64,000 nucleotides of DNA from NCBI RefSeq assembly GCF_019048065.1, contig NZ_CP077291.1:620001-684000 (forward strand). The letters run 5' to 3'. The first letter of the stretch is position 1; every line of letters begins with the position of its first letter. Origin of the DNA: Citrobacter farmeri (GTDB lineage: Bacteria > Pseudomonadota > Gammaproteobacteria > Enterobacterales > Enterobacteriaceae). Shown here in pieces: positions 25,647 to 35,454 of this stretch. The position numbers and the translations under genes were made by a program. A model generated the notes under the pieces. The model saw nothing but the letters and a program-made list of their open reading frames with translations, was not told the DNA's origin and did not search any database.

Positions 25647-26695
25647 CAGGCAACCTCACGTTTTTTGGCGGTGCGCACAGTATCCGCTGCGCTTTTTGCC
25701 GACGGACGCGGCTGGGGCGGCGGAGTGAAGCGGGCATATTTTTGCCGACGGATATTACGTTCCAGCGCACAGCGCAGCCGGCCATCAAATACCAGCACCG
25801 CCAGCAGAACCAGACCGGCAATAAAGTCATTCCACCACGCCGGAATGCGCAGCAGGACCAGCACGCTGTCGATTTGTGTCAGGAAATAGGCACCGAGCAC
25901 GGCACCAACGATCGTCCCGGACCCCCCCAGCAGGCTGATTCCCCCCAGTACGCAGGCGGCAATGGCTTTCATTTCCAGCCCGGTTCCCGTCTGATTAGGG
26001 ATAAAGCCAATCTGCGAAGCAAAGACGATCCCGGCCAGCGCCGCCATGCAGCCATTGAGTGAGAAGGCCAGAATACGGATGGCTTCGGTACGTACACCCA
26101 GCTGCCGTGCGCCCTGTAAATTATCCCCGGTGGCATAAAAACAGCGGCCAAAAGCGGTTTTTGCCAGCAGCCAGGCCATCAGCAGCATCAGCAGCAGGGT
26201 CAGCCAACCGATGGCGGAGATGCCGAGGAAAACCGGAGCAGAGAGTTGCTTAAGCTGTGCCGGCAGTCCTTCAATCCATTTACCGCCCGTCCAGAGCAGC
26301 ATGACGCCGCGATACAACCCCAGCGTTCCCAGCGTGGCGACAATTGCCGGGATTTTCAGCCAGGCGACCAGCACACCATTGATAAACCCCGCCAGCAGTC
26401 CCAGTAGCAGCGTCGCGACGCAGGCCACAGGCAAGGGATATCCCGCGTTTAGCAGCAGTCCCAACAGCACAGCGCACATCCCGGTTACCGATCCAACCGA
26501 TACGTCGATGTTGCGGGTCAGCATCACCAGCGTTGCCCCCATCGCCAGCAGCATGAGGATTTGGGCGCTGCTGAAGATCATCGTCAGCGTCTGAACGCTG
26601 AGGTACTGGCTGTCAAGCATCCCCGGCAGAACGAACAGCAACAGCACGGCCAACAGTGCGGTTGCCTCGCGGTTATTCTGGATAAATTTCAGCAT
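25646..26695 (-). CDS. lsrC: LsrC, AI-2 ABC transporter permease
   Basis: The second permease of the AI-2 importer, 349 residues, multi-spanning, with the family segment [21 protein letters not shown] near residues 230-250 cut here. The tail ([20 protein letters not shown]) is longer and more variable than the membrane core. It overlaps lsrA by seven bases and lsrD by one, so the three are translationally coupled. Confidence 0.95.
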   Translation of the reverse strand: MLKFIQNNREATALLAVLLLFVLPGMLDSQYLSVQTLTMIFSSAQILMLLAMGATLVMLTRNIDVSVGSVTGMCAVLLGLLLNAGYPLPVACVATLLLGLLAGFINGVLVAWLKIPAIVATLGTLGLYRGVMLLWTGGKWIEGLPAQLKQLSAPVFLGISAIGWLTLLLMLLMAWLLAKTAFGRCFYATGDNLQGARQLGVRTEAIRILAFSLNGCMAALAGIVFASQIGFIPNQTGTGLEMKAIAACVLGGISLLGGSGTIVGAVLGAYFLTQIDSVLVLLRIPAWWNDFIAGLVLLAVLVFDGRLRCALERNIRRQKYARFTPPPQPRPSAKSAADTVRTAKKREVA

Positions 26696-28242
26696 GGCGC
26701 CTCCCCGGTATGTGGCGTAGTCCCTGACGTGCTGTCGCCGAACGCTACGTGCATGATGGTGTCGACATTAATCTCGTCGCCCTGCAGAGCCTCGTTGCCG
26801 GTTTCCCCCTGGTGCATGACGTAAACGCGATCGGCCATCTGTTCGATCTCCTCCAGATCGGACGAGATGAACAGCACCGCGACATTCTGCGCCGCAATAC
26901 TGCGGAGTAACTGGTAGATGTCGTTACGGGCAGAGACGTCCACACCGCGTGTCGGCTCATCCACAATCAGCACCTGCGGCGAGGCTTCGAGGCATTTGGC
27001 GATCAGAATTTTTTGCTGATTACCGCCGGAGAGCGTGCGGGCGGGTTGTTCGGAATCGTTCAGCTTAATATTGAGCGCGCGGCGATAGCGTTCGAGCGTG
27101 GCGCTGTCTTTTGCCGGATTGGCCCAGAAACCGCTTTGGTTGTGAGTTAACGCGCAAACATTCCACGCCAGCGAGGCATCCAGGTTCAGCCCTGACGATT
27201 GCCGATCCTCCGGTAAATACACCAGACCGTGTTGCAGACGTTCGCGCGTTGAAAATGCGGAGATATCTGTGCCGCCGAGCATGATATTCCCGGCTCGCAG
27301 AGGGCGTAGCCCATAAAGCGTTTCGGCAAGTTCGGTGCGCCCGGCGCCGACCAGACCAGCCAGACCTAAAATTTCTCCGGTGCGGACTTCGAAGCTGACG
27401 TTCATAAATCCTTCTCCGGTCACATTCTCGAGGCTTAACACCGGCGTGCCTGCCTCGTGCTGCGGACGGTTGCCGGGCAACTCCAGCCACAGTTTCTGTG
27501 TCGCACTCAGCGCATTCGTGCGTGACGCGGGCGTGATGGCCTGGATAATCTCGTCGGTGGTCAGATCCGCTGTTTTACCGGAAAGCGCAATGGTCCCGTC
27601 CCGCATAATGCTAATGTAATCCGCGATCTGGCGTATCTCAGGCAGCTTGTGGGAGATAAAGACGATCCCCACACCGGTGCTCAACAATTCACGCAGACGA
27701 CTAAACAAGCGATCGGTTTCCGCAGGCGTCAGTGAGGCGGTAGGCTCATCAAGGATCAAAATTCGCGAATCGCGCATCAACCCGCGCATGATTTCGACCA
27801 TTTGTCGATCGGCGACATCCAGTGAACCCGCCGGGCTGTTAATATCAAACTGACAGCCCAGCGCGGTCAGCATCGCGCTCATCTTTTGCGTCGAGTTCTG
27901 ATGTTTGGGTAGGCCAAAGAGGATATTCTCTTTTACCGTCAGGCTGGGGAAGAGCAGCGGCTCCTGGGGCACAAGGTAGATCCCCAACTGATGCGCCAGA
28001 ATGGGCGTCAGTTTTGTACAGCGGGATCCCTCAATCTCAATAACGCCACTGTCCGCGGGAGTAATGCCGGCGATGATTTTCATCAGCGTGGATTTCCCTG
28101 CGCCATTCCCACCCAGGAGCGCATGGACTTCACCTTTGTGCAAAACAAAGTCAATACCTTTCAGTACCTTGACTCCGGAATACTGCTTGCTCACAGACTG
28201 AGCGCTGAGCAGTGGTGCGATCTTTTCGTGACTCATTTGCAT
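26689..28242 (-). CDS. lsrA: LsrA, AI-2 ABC transporter ATP-binding protein
   Basis: A fused two-domain ATPase (517 residues) that powers AI-2 import. Domain one has Walker [10 protein letters not shown] and Walker [12 protein letters not shown]. In domain two the first motif is the degenerate [12 protein letters not shown] typical of sugar importers, with the signature LSGGNQQK and Walker [13 protein letters not shown]. Start chosen at ATG 28242 (MQMSHEK), which follows GGAGGT. It is the first gene of lsrACDBFGE and is divergent from lsrR. Confidence 0.95.
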   Translation of the reverse strand: MQMSHEKIAPLLSAQSVSKQYSGVKVLKGIDFVLHKGEVHALLGGNGAGKSTLMKIIAGITPADSGVIEIEGSRCTKLTPILAHQLGIYLVPQEPLLFPSLTVKENILFGLPKHQNSTQKMSAMLTALGCQFDINSPAGSLDVADRQMVEIMRGLMRDSRILILDEPTASLTPAETDRLFSRLRELLSTGVGIVFISHKLPEIRQIADYISIMRDGTIALSGKTADLTTDEIIQAITPASRTNALSATQKLWLELPGNRPQHEAGTPVLSLENVTGEGFMNVSFEVRTGEILGLAGLVGAGRTELAETLYGLRPLRAGNIMLGGTDISAFSTRERLQHGLVYLPEDRQSSGLNLDASLAWNVCALTHNQSGFWANPAKDSATLERYRRALNIKLNDSEQPARTLSGGNQQKILIAKCLEASPQVLIVDEPTRGVDVSARNDIYQLLRSIAAQNVAVLFISSDLEEIEQMADRVYVMHQGETGNEALQGDEINVDTIMHVAFGDSTSGTTPHTGEAPC

Positions 28243-28274
28243 GCCACCTCCGTTCGTCCTGGGTAGAATCAGGT

Positions 28275-28458
28275 TGAACAAATGTATTGTGCGATTCGAA
28301 TTGTTCATAACCTTATGACCTAACTGCTCATAAAACCGACGAATAGATCACGTTTCATGCTAAAATGATCATCAATATTAAATTTGTTCAAACAAATGCC
28401 ACTGAAGTGTGGGTTTAATCACAGTTATTAACGACCAATGAATGAACAATTGTGTTCA
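28275..28458. promoter_or_regulatory. lsrA/lsrR divergent control region: LsrR-like operators and CRP site
   Basis: The gap contains several TGAACA/TGTTCA elements: half-sites at 28275-28280 and 28302-28307, a near-perfect palindrome ATTTGTTCAAACAAAT at 28383-28398, and TGAACA-ATTG-TGTTCA at 28443-28458. A CRP-type site (TGTGG, six bases, TCACA) is at 28409-28424. In E. coli and Salmonella both lsr transcripts are CRP-dependent and repressed by LsrR. Assigning the TGAACA elements to LsrR is inference from position and symmetry. Confidence 0.6.
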
Positions 28459-28491
28459 GAAATTCGATATGTTCAAAGTGAAGACAGAATG

Positions 28492-29448
28492 ATGACTATT
28501 AACGACCCGATGATTTCCGAGCAAGGGATGAGTGAAGAAGAGCTGGTGGCGCGCATTGCGTGGTTCTATTACCACGACGGTATGACGCAGAGCGACATCA
28601 GCAACAGGCTGGGGCTGACGCGGCTTAAGGTGTCGCGCCTGCTGGAGAAGGGGCATCAGTCCGGGATTATTCGCGTACAGATTAATTCTCGCTTTGAAGG
28701 CTGTCTGGAATATGAAACTGAATTACGTCGTCGCTTTGACCTGAACAATGTGCGGGTTATCCCGGGACTCCCTGGAGCGGATGCCTGCGTTCGCCTGGGG
28801 ATTGGCGCCGCGCATATGCTGATGGAGTCACTCCAGCCGCAGCAGATTCTGGCGGCGGGCTTCGGCGAGGCGACCATGAATACCTTAAAACGGCTGAGCG
28901 GGTTTATCTCTGCTCAACAAATTCGCCTGGTGACGCTCTCCGGTGGCGTGGGGCCCTACATGACCGGGATTGGACAACTCAACGCGGCCTGTCCGGTCAG
29001 TATTATTCCGGCCCCGCTTCGCGCCTCTTCCGCAGAGATTGCCCGGACGTTAAAAAATGAAAACAGCGTCCAGGATGTCCTGCTGGCCGCCCAGGCCGCC
29101 GATGCGGCAATTGTCGGTATCGGCGCAATCAACCAGAAAGATGAGGCCACCATTATTCGCTCAGGCTATATCACTAAGGGTGAGCAGTTGATGATTGGTC
29201 GCAAAGGCGCCGTGGGCGACATTCTGGGCTACTTCTTTGATGGCGAAGGGCAGGTGATTCCGGATATGAAGATCCACGATGAACTGATCGGGTTAACCCT
29301 CAATACCCTGAAGACGATCCCGACGGTGATCGGCGTTGCCGGGGGGGGGAATAAAGCGGAAGCGATCGCCGCGGCGATGAAAGGGGGTTATATCAACGCA
29401 TTGGTCACTGACCAGGAAACTGCTGCCGCCATTGTCAGCGGGCAGTAA
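28492..29448 (+). CDS. lsrR: LsrR, repressor of the AI-2 (lsr) operon
   Basis: A DeoR/SorC-type regulator of 318 residues that represses lsr transcription until it binds phospho-AI-2. The N-terminal HTH ([20 protein letters not shown], about residues 31-50) is followed by a sugar-phosphate-sensing domain ([34 protein letters not shown]). Start placed at ATG 28492 ([12 protein letters not shown]), as in E. coli; the frame is open upstream to 28438 through an apparent operator palindrome. Forms an operon with lsrK. Confidence 0.93.
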   Translation: MTINDPMISEQGMSEEELVARIAWFYYHDGMTQSDISNRLGLTRLKVSRLLEKGHQSGIIRVQINSRFEGCLEYETELRRRFDLNNVRVIPGLPGADACVRLGIGAAHMLMESLQPQQILAAGFGEATMNTLKRLSGFISAQQIRLVTLSGGVGPYMTGIGQLNAACPVSIIPAPLRASSAEIARTLKNENSVQDVLLAAQAADAAIVGIGAINQKDEATIIRSGYITKGEQLMIGRKGAVGDILGYFFDGEGQVIPDMKIHDELIGLTLNTLKTIPTVIGVAGGGNKAEAIAAAMKGGYINALVTDQETAAAIVSGQ

Positions 29449-29455
29449 TGCGTAT

Positions 29456-29477
29456 CTGCCGTGCAGGCGCACGGCAG
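29456..29477 (+). other. Perfect hairpin between lsrR and lsrK
   Basis: Nine-base arms CTGCCGTGC / GCACGGCAG around an AGGC loop, eight bases after the lsrR stop, without a following T-run. It could be a processing or partial-termination signal setting the lsrR:lsrK ratio; this is inference. Confidence 0.5.
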
Positions 29478-29556
29478 GGGAGTAACAGAATTTCCGTTTG
29501 TACCGTGGAGAAAGCATTGACGACCTGACAGATATAATAAGCCGAGGACAAAAACG

Positions 29557-31149
29557 ATGGCCCGACTCTGTACCCTCTCTGAATCAGCACATTACCTGAT
29601 GGCACTGGACGCCGGAACCGGAAGCGTTCGTGCTGTGATTTTCGACCTGGAAGGCAAACAAATCGCGGTGGGACAAGCGGAATGGCGGCACCTCGCCGTA
29701 CCGGATGTTCCCGGCTCGATGGAGTTTGATCTGGGGAAAAACTGGCAACTGGCCTGTGAATGCATCCGTCAGGCATTGCATAACGCCGGGATTGCGCCGG
29801 ACGCGATTGCCGCCGTTTCCGCCTGTTCGATGCGCGAAGGCATTGTGGTCTATGACGCAGAAGGAACGCCTGTCTGGGCCTGTGCAAACGTGGATGCCAG
29901 AGCGGCACGGGAAGTCAGCGAGCTTAAGGAGATCCACGACTACACCTTCGAAAGTGAGGTCTATCGCAGCACGGGTCAGACGCTGGCGCTGAGCGCCATC
30001 CCACGTCTGCTCTGGCTGGCGCACCATCGTTCGGATATCTATCGTCGCGCCTCAACGGTCACGATGATCAGCGACTGGATGGCCTACATGCTCAGCGGCG
30101 AGCTGGCGGTGGATCCTTCCAATGCCGGAACAACGGGCCTGTTGGACCTCAAAACGCGCGACTGGAAGCCGTCATTGCTACAGATGGCAGGACTGCGGTC
30201 GGATATTCTCTCACCGGTTAAAGAGACCGGAACGCTGCTGGGAAGGGTGACGGCCCAGGCCGCCGCGCAGTGCGGGTTGAAAGCGGGCACGCCGGTGGTA
30301 GTGGGCGGCGGAGACGTTCAGTTGGGCTGCCTGGGTCTTGGAGTCGTGCGTCCGGCGCAAACCGCCGTACTGGGCGGCACATTCTGGCAACAGGTAGTGA
30401 ATTTACCCGCGCCGATTGTTGATCCAGAGATGAACGTGCGCATTAATCCGCACGTCATTCCGGGAATGGTGCAAACCGAATCCATCAGCTTTTTTACCGG
30501 TCTGACGATGCGCTGGTTCCGCGACGCGTTCTGCGCCGAAGAAAAGCTGATCGCCGAGCGTCTGGGCGTTGACACCTACACGCTTCTGGAAGAGATGGCC
30601 TCCCGGGTACCGGCAGGCGCATGGGGTGTGATGCCGATTTTCTCTGACCGGATGCGCTTTAAAAGCTGGTATCACGCCGCGCCTTCGTTCATCAACCTGT
30701 CTATCGATCCGGAAAAATGCAACAAGGCCACGTTGTTCCGCGCGCTGGAAGAGAATGCGGCCATTGTGTCGACCTGCAATTTACAGCAAATCGCTGATTT
30801 TACCGGCATCCATCCTACTTCACTGGTGTTTGCAGGAGGAGGCTCGAAGGGCAAGCTCTGGAGCCAGATTCTGGCAGACGTTTCAGGGCTGACGGTCAAC
30901 GTTCCGGTCGTCAAAGAGGCAACGGCGCTGGGCTGCGCCATTGCGGCCGGCGTCGGGGCAGGGATCTGGTCATCAATGGCCGAGACCGGCGAGCGACTGG
31001 TGCGCTGGGAGCGAGAGCATGTGCCGGATAAAGAGAAGCACGAGCTTTATCGGGAATCACGCGAGAAATGGCAGGCGGTATATCAGGAGCAGTTAGGTCT
31101 GGTCGATCATGGGTTGACGACCTCTTTGTGGAAAGCGCCGGGTTTATAA
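29557..31149 (+). CDS. lsrK: LsrK, autoinducer-2 kinase
   Basis: An FGGY-family carbohydrate kinase of 530 residues that phosphorylates AI-2 (DPD) on entry, trapping it and producing the LsrR ligand. The N-terminal ATPase motif [19 protein letters not shown] (about residues 14-32), the substrate-domain motif [15 protein letters not shown], and the C-terminal [21 protein letters not shown] signature are near-identical to E. coli LsrK, including the [12 protein letters not shown] ending. Confidence 0.96.
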   Translation: MARLCTLSESAHYLMALDAGTGSVRAVIFDLEGKQIAVGQAEWRHLAVPDVPGSMEFDLGKNWQLACECIRQALHNAGIAPDAIAAVSACSMREGIVVYDAEGTPVWACANVDARAAREVSELKEIHDYTFESEVYRSTGQTLALSAIPRLLWLAHHRSDIYRRASTVTMISDWMAYMLSGELAVDPSNAGTTGLLDLKTRDWKPSLLQMAGLRSDILSPVKETGTLLGRVTAQAAAQCGLKAGTPVVVGGGDVQLGCLGLGVVRPAQTAVLGGTFWQQVVNLPAPIVDPEMNVRINPHVIPGMVQTESISFFTGLTMRWFRDAFCAEEKLIAERLGVDTYTLLEEMASRVPAGAWGVMPIFSDRMRFKSWYHAAPSFINLSIDPEKCNKATLFRALEENAAIVSTCNLQQIADFTGIHPTSLVFAGGGSKGKLWSQILADVSGLTVNVPVVKEATALGCAIAAGVGAGIWSSMAETGERLVRWEREHVPDKEKHELYRESREKWQAVYQEQLGLVDHGLTTSLWKAPGL

Positions 31150-31161
31150 CAGGAGATCGTA

Positions 31162-31512
31162 ATGATTAAATCTAATGAAGCGCAGCATGAGTACCGTTTT
31201 GGCGACAGTGGCCCGAAATACCTCATTCGCGGTCCGGTGTGTGACATGGGGGTCGTCATGCTCCAGCCCGGTCAGTCTTTTCCCAACCATCGGCACATCG
31301 AAGCCTGCGAAATTTTTTATACCCTGGCAGGCGAAGTGACGCTGTACCTGAACGGTGAGCCCTACACGTTAGGCTCGGGGGATGTCCTGCACTGCGATCC
31401 CGGTGAAGCGCATTTTCTGGTGAACAAAGGGGACGTGCCGTGGAAAGGCGTCTTTGTGAAATCCCCGCATATTCCGGGTGACAGCCATCCTGTCGAGCCT
31501 GCCGGGTATTAG
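31162..31512 (+). CDS. Single-domain cupin protein next to lsrK
   Basis: A 116-residue cupin with both family motifs: motif 1 NHRHIEACEIFYTLAGEVTL (about residues 41-60, His and Glu metal ligands) and motif 2 GDVLHCDPGEAHFLVN (about 74-89). It starts 12 bases after lsrK behind AGGAG and is surely cotranscribed with lsrRK. A similar gene (annotated as mannose-6-phosphate isomerase-like) sits beside lsrK in Salmonella, as I remember. It is likely a small-molecule isomerase or binding protein for a sugar-like ligand; no function is established. Confidence 0.8.
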   Translation: MIKSNEAQHEYRFGDSGPKYLIRGPVCDMGVVMLQPGQSFPNHRHIEACEIFYTLAGEVTLYLNGEPYTLGSGDVLHCDPGEAHFLVNKGDVPWKGVFVKSPHIPGDSHPVEPAGY

Positions 31513-31540
31513 TTTTTGAGATTTATGCAAAGTCATCAAT

Positions 31541-31567
31541 GGTCGGAGAGCGCTCTGCTATCCGACC
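31541..31567 (+). terminator. Hairpin after the lsrRK-cupin operon
   Basis: GGTCGGA and TCCGACC arms around a loop that itself contains GAGCGCTC. It lies 29 bases after the cupin stop. There is no clean T-tract, so efficient Rho-independent termination is uncertain. Confidence 0.4.
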
Positions 31568-31704
31568 GTTCCGTTGCGATTCCCTCCTCGTTACATTTTG
31601 TTGCTCACTGTTTTGTGATCAAGGCTAAAAAACACACAGCCTGCTCCTCTCTCTGATTTACCTCTACGCACGGCCTGCATTACAGTGAATTTATAAATAA
31701 GAAC

Positions 31705-31727
31705 GTTGTTCTATAATGTAGAACAAC
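31705..31727. promoter_or_regulatory. Palindromic operator overlapping a -10 element, upstream of the xylonate dehydratase gene
   Basis: A perfect inverted repeat, GTTGTTCT / AGAACAAC with a seven-base centre (31705-31727). It encloses a consensus TATAAT (31712-31717), 52 bases before the dehydratase ATG. Bound protein would block the promoter, so this looks like the operator of a repressor, most simply the IclR-type regulator encoded at 37084. The regulator assignment is inference. Confidence 0.6.
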
Positions 31728-31768
31728 AATGGAGCGACCTGAACCCCGACGCTCGGGAGAGTGAGACG

Positions 31769-33736
31769 ATGTCTATCAACACCATTTTTACGCCGCAGGA
31801 TGAACAGTTCTATGCGGTGAAAACCCACGCAGCCGGCCCCCAGGGGGCATTACCCCTGACGCCGCAGATGCTACTGGAGTCTCCCAGCGGCAATCTTTTT
31901 GGCATGACGCAAAACGCTGGAATGGGTTGGGATGCTAACAAGCTCACTGGCCGGGAAGTGTTATTGATTGGCACGCAGGGCGGTATTCGCCATTCGGATG
32001 GCCGCCCCATTGCCCTCGGTTATCACACCGGGCACTGGGAGATTGGCCTGCAAATGTCGGCGGCGGCGAAGGAGATCACCCGCCTTAATGGCATTCCCTT
32101 TGCTGCGTTTGTCAGCGACCCGTGTGACGGTCGTTCGCAGGGCACACACGGAATGTTCGATTCGCTGCCTTATCGTAACGACGCCGCAATTGTCTTTCGT
32201 CGTTTGATTCGTTCGCTGCCGACGCGGCGGGCGGTAATCGGCGTGGCGACCTGCGATAAGGGGTTGCCCGCGACGATGATTGCACTAGCGTCAATGCACG
32301 ATCTGCCGGTGATCCTTGTGCCGGGTGGGGCGACATTACCGCCTACCTTTGGTGAAGATGCCGGAAAGGTGCAAACCATCGGGGCGCGTTATGCGAATAA
32401 TGAACTGAGTTTGAAAGAGGCGTCCGAATTAGGGTGTCGCGCTTGTGCATCGCCTGGCGGCGGATGCCAGTTCCTGGGCACCGCAGGGACTTCGCAGGTG
32501 GTGGCAGAAGCGTTAGGACTGGCGCTGCCGCACTCGGCGCTGGCACCATCGGGTCAGGACGTGTGGCTGGAGATAGCGCGTCAGTCGGCACGTGCAGTAA
32601 TGGCGCTGGATGAGAAGGGAATTACCGCCCGCGACATCCTCACCGATAAAGCGATAGAGAATGCGATGGTGGTGCATGCGGCCTTCGGGGGATCGACGAA
32701 TTTGCTGCTGCATATACCGGCTATCGCCCATGCAGCCAGATGTCGCCTGCCGGATGTGGCGCAGTGGAGCGCCATCAACCGCAAGGTGCCGCGCCTGGTC
32801 AGCGTGCTGCCCAACGGGCCGGATTATCACCCGACGGTGCGCGCATTCCTGGCGGGAGGTGTGCCGGAGGTGATGCTACACCTGCGTCGACTGGGGCTGC
32901 TGCATGAAGATGTGATGACGGTTACCGGGCAGACGCTCGGTGAGAACCTCGACTGGTGGGAGCACGCCGAACGACGGGTGAAATTCCGTCAGTGCCTGCG
33001 CGATCGTGACGGTGTGGAACCAGATGAGGTGATCCTCTCGCCGGAAGGGGCAAAAGCCAAAGGGATGACCTCCACGGTGGCATTCCCGGTGGGCAATATC
33101 GCGCCAGAAGGCTCGGTGATCAAAGCGACGGCTATCGATCCGTCAGTGGTGGATGAGGACGGTGTGTATCGTCATACGGGAGAGGCGCGCGTCTTTGTCT
33201 CGGAAGAGGCGGCGATCAAAGCCATCAAACAGGGGCAGATCCAGCAGGGCGATATCATGGTGATCATCGGTGGCGGGCCATCCGGCACCGGTATGGAGGA
33301 GACTTACCAGCTCACCTCGGCGCTGAAACATATCTCGTGGGGGAAAACGGTATCGCTCATTACCGATGCCCGTTTTTCCGGCGTATCCACCGGCGCTTGC
33401 CTGGGACACGTTGCGCCGGAAGCGCTGGCGGGAGGACCGATCGGCAAACTGCGCACGGGGGATGTGATTGAAATCGTGGTCGATCGTTTGTCATTGAAGG
33501 GCAGCGTGAACTTTATCGGCAGTGTGCAAGCACGATTGACGCCGGAGGAGGGCGCGACGGTACTGGCGGAGCGCGAGCTACATCCCGACCTTAAAGCTCA
33601 TGATTATCTGCCTGACGATACGCGACTGTGGGCCGCGCTGCAGGCCGTAAGCGGTGGAACCTGGAAAGGGTGCATCTACGATACAGATAAAATTATTGAG
33701 GTGATCAACGCCGGAAAAAAAGCACTTGGGCTTTGA
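31769..33736 (+). CDS. YagF/YjhG-like D-xylonate dehydratase (IlvD/Edd family)
   Basis: A 655-residue Fe-S dehydratase, exactly the length of E. coli YagF and YjhG, which convert D-xylonate to 2-keto-3-deoxy-D-xylonate. Conserved parts include [20 protein letters not shown] (about residues 115-134), [32 protein letters not shown] with the cluster-type cysteines, and [15 protein letters not shown] near residue 535. The ATG at 31769 has GGGAGAG upstream; the in-frame extension to 31706 would run through the operator and promoter. It heads a yagF-yagG-yagH-like block. The aldolase yagE that precedes yagF in CP4-6 is absent. Confidence 0.9.
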   Translation: MSINTIFTPQDEQFYAVKTHAAGPQGALPLTPQMLLESPSGNLFGMTQNAGMGWDANKLTGREVLLIGTQGGIRHSDGRPIALGYHTGHWEIGLQMSAAAKEITRLNGIPFAAFVSDPCDGRSQGTHGMFDSLPYRNDAAIVFRRLIRSLPTRRAVIGVATCDKGLPATMIALASMHDLPVILVPGGATLPPTFGEDAGKVQTIGARYANNELSLKEASELGCRACASPGGGCQFLGTAGTSQVVAEALGLALPHSALAPSGQDVWLEIARQSARAVMALDEKGITARDILTDKAIENAMVVHAAFGGSTNLLLHIPAIAHAARCRLPDVAQWSAINRKVPRLVSVLPNGPDYHPTVRAFLAGGVPEVMLHLRRLGLLHEDVMTVTGQTLGENLDWWEHAERRVKFRQCLRDRDGVEPDEVILSPEGAKAKGMTSTVAFPVGNIAPEGSVIKATAIDPSVVDEDGVYRHTGEARVFVSEEAAIKAIKQGQIQQGDIMVIIGGGPSGTGMEETYQLTSALKHISWGKTVSLITDARFSGVSTGACLGHVAPEALAGGPIGKLRTGDVIEIVVDRLSLKGSVNFIGSVQARLTPEEGATVLAERELHPDLKAHDYLPDDTRLWAALQAVSGGTWKGCIYDTDKIIEVINAGKKALGL

Positions 33737-34064
33737 ATAATTAAAATTAATTTATCTGGTCGCCGGAAAGTTATTTCCGGCGGCTGATTGTGTGAGCCTG
33801 AAATATATTATCCTTTACGGGAGGGACGCCTTTTTTTATTTTTCAGGAAAGTGAATCGTTATCACAGAAGTTAAAATACATAATCACTAAAGCAAATATG
33901 ACAATTGTTGCCTCATCTAATCTCTCTACAATCTTCCTCGTAAGTATCATCTGATAAGCACACGGATAAAGGGTGTATTCCTCACAAAGTTCACGTTCAG
34001 CTATTTAATTTTGTAGGTCCCGGTCATTCGGAACGTATTTCTCTCATATGATCTGGAGGTAGAA
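33737..34064. other. Intergenic region before the xyloside transporter gene
   Basis: No gene is seen in this 328-base AT-rich gap. A perfect nine-base hairpin (CGCCGGAAA / TTTCCGGCG, 33761-33782) lies 24 bases after the dehydratase stop and lacks a T-run. A T-rich stretch at 33831-33841 is not part of a clear hairpin. The gene that follows has a strong GGAGGT ribosome site, and its own promoter probably lies here. Confidence 0.6.
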
Positions 34065-35444
34065 ATGCAGTTAACAATGAAAGATAAAATTGGTTATGGA
34101 CTGGGGGACACCGCCTGTGGGTTTGTCTGGCAGGCCACGATGTTTTTGCTGGCCTATTTCTATACGGATGTCTTTGGCCTGTCAGCAGGTGTGATGGGCA
34201 CATTATTCCTGATTTCGCGCGTGCTGGATGCGATAACCGATCCATTAATGGGGCTAATGGTTGACCGAACGCGTACCCGCTACGGCCAGTTTCGTCCCTA
34301 TCTGTTGTGGGGGGCCATCCCGTTTGGCATCGTCTGCGTATTAACGTTTTATACGCCAGATTTTTCTGCTCAGGGTAAAATTATCTACGCGTCTGTCACC
34401 TATATTTTACTGACGCTGGTTTATACCTTCGTTAATGTCCCCTATTGTGCAATGCCTGGCGCTATTACCGCTGACCCAAAAGAGCGTCATGCTTTACAAT
34501 CGTGGCGTTTTTTCCTGGCCGCTGCCGGGTCATTAGCCATTAGCGGTATTGCCCTGCCGTTGGTGAAAATTATTGGTAAGGGGGATGAACAAGTCGGCTA
34601 TTTTGGCGCGATGTGTGTGCTGGGTATTTGCGGCGTGGTACTGCTGTTTGTGTGCTTCTTTACGACGAAAGAACGCTATACGTTCGAGATTCAACCTGAA
34701 TCCTCTGTTAAGAAAGACCTTAAATTGCTGATGGGCAACAGCCAGTGGCGAATTATGTGCGTCTTTAAAATGATGGCAACCGGTTCGAACGTTGTTCGCG
34801 GTGGTGCAACGCTCTATTTTGTAAAATACGTGATGGACCACCCTGAACTGGCCACGCAGTTTTTGCTCTATGGTAGCCTGGCGACCATGTTTGGCTCTCT
34901 GTGTTCGTCCCGTCTGCTCGGTCGCTTTGACCGCGTCACGTCGTTTAAGTGGATTATCGGCATCTACTCACTGATCAGCCTGAGTATTTTCTTTATTCCG
35001 TCGGACAATATCGCGTTGATATTTGCGCTGAATATTTTGTTCCTGTTTGTCTTTAATACCACCACCCCGCTGCAATGGTTGATGGCCTCTGATGTGGTGG
35101 ATTATGAAGAGAGCCGAAGTGGGCGTCGTCTTGATGGCCTGGTATTCTCGACCTACCTCTTCAGCCTGAAAATCGGTTTGGCCATTGGCGGCGCGCTGGT
35201 GGGCTGGATCCTTGCCTTCTCCAGCTACTCGGCAAGCAACGCCGTACAGCCAGATAACGTCCTGACGACCATCAAAATCCTCTTCTGTATCGTACCGGTC
35301 GTGCTTTACGTCGGTATGTTTACGCTGCTTTCGTTCTATAAGCTGAGCAGCAAGCGTGTGGAAGAGATCAGCCAGCAACTGCAACGTCAGCGCACCGCGC
35401 AGCCTGAGAAAAACCCTGCCGATACCGCTGTGGCGGTGAACTGA
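34065..35444 (+). CDS. YagG-like GPH-family xyloside:cation symporter
   Basis: A 459-residue transporter of the glycoside-pentoside-hexuronide family with about twelve membrane spans, equivalent to E. coli YagG (460 residues) and related to XynP/XylT-type carriers. Typical features are KDKIGYGLGDTACGFVW (about residues 5-21), RVLDAITDPLMGLMVDRTRTR (about 47-67) cut here, and WRFFLAAAGS. It should import xylosides or xylo-oligosaccharides for the beta-xylosidase encoded 10 bases downstream. Confidence 0.88.
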   Translation: MQLTMKDKIGYGLGDTACGFVWQATMFLLAYFYTDVFGLSAGVMGTLFLISRVLDAITDPLMGLMVDRTRTRYGQFRPYLLWGAIPFGIVCVLTFYTPDFSAQGKIIYASVTYILLTLVYTFVNVPYCAMPGAITADPKERHALQSWRFFLAAAGSLAISGIALPLVKIIGKGDEQVGYFGAMCVLGICGVVLLFVCFFTTKERYTFEIQPESSVKKDLKLLMGNSQWRIMCVFKMMATGSNVVRGGATLYFVKYVMDHPELATQFLLYGSLATMFGSLCSSRLLGRFDRVTSFKWIIGIYSLISLSIFFIPSDNIALIFALNILFLFVFNTTTPLQWLMASDVVDYEESRSGRRLDGLVFSTYLFSLKIGLAIGGALVGWILAFSSYSASNAVQPDNVLTTIKILFCIVPVVLYVGMFTLLSFYKLSSKRVEEISQQLQRQRTAQPEKNPADTAVAVN

Positions 35445-35454
35445 GGAGAGAACC

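Noticed and set aside
31706..31768. Longer start for the xylonate dehydratase
   Set aside because: The extension would translate through the palindrome and the TATAAT. The ATG at 31769 has a ribosome site and gives exactly the YagF/YjhG length.
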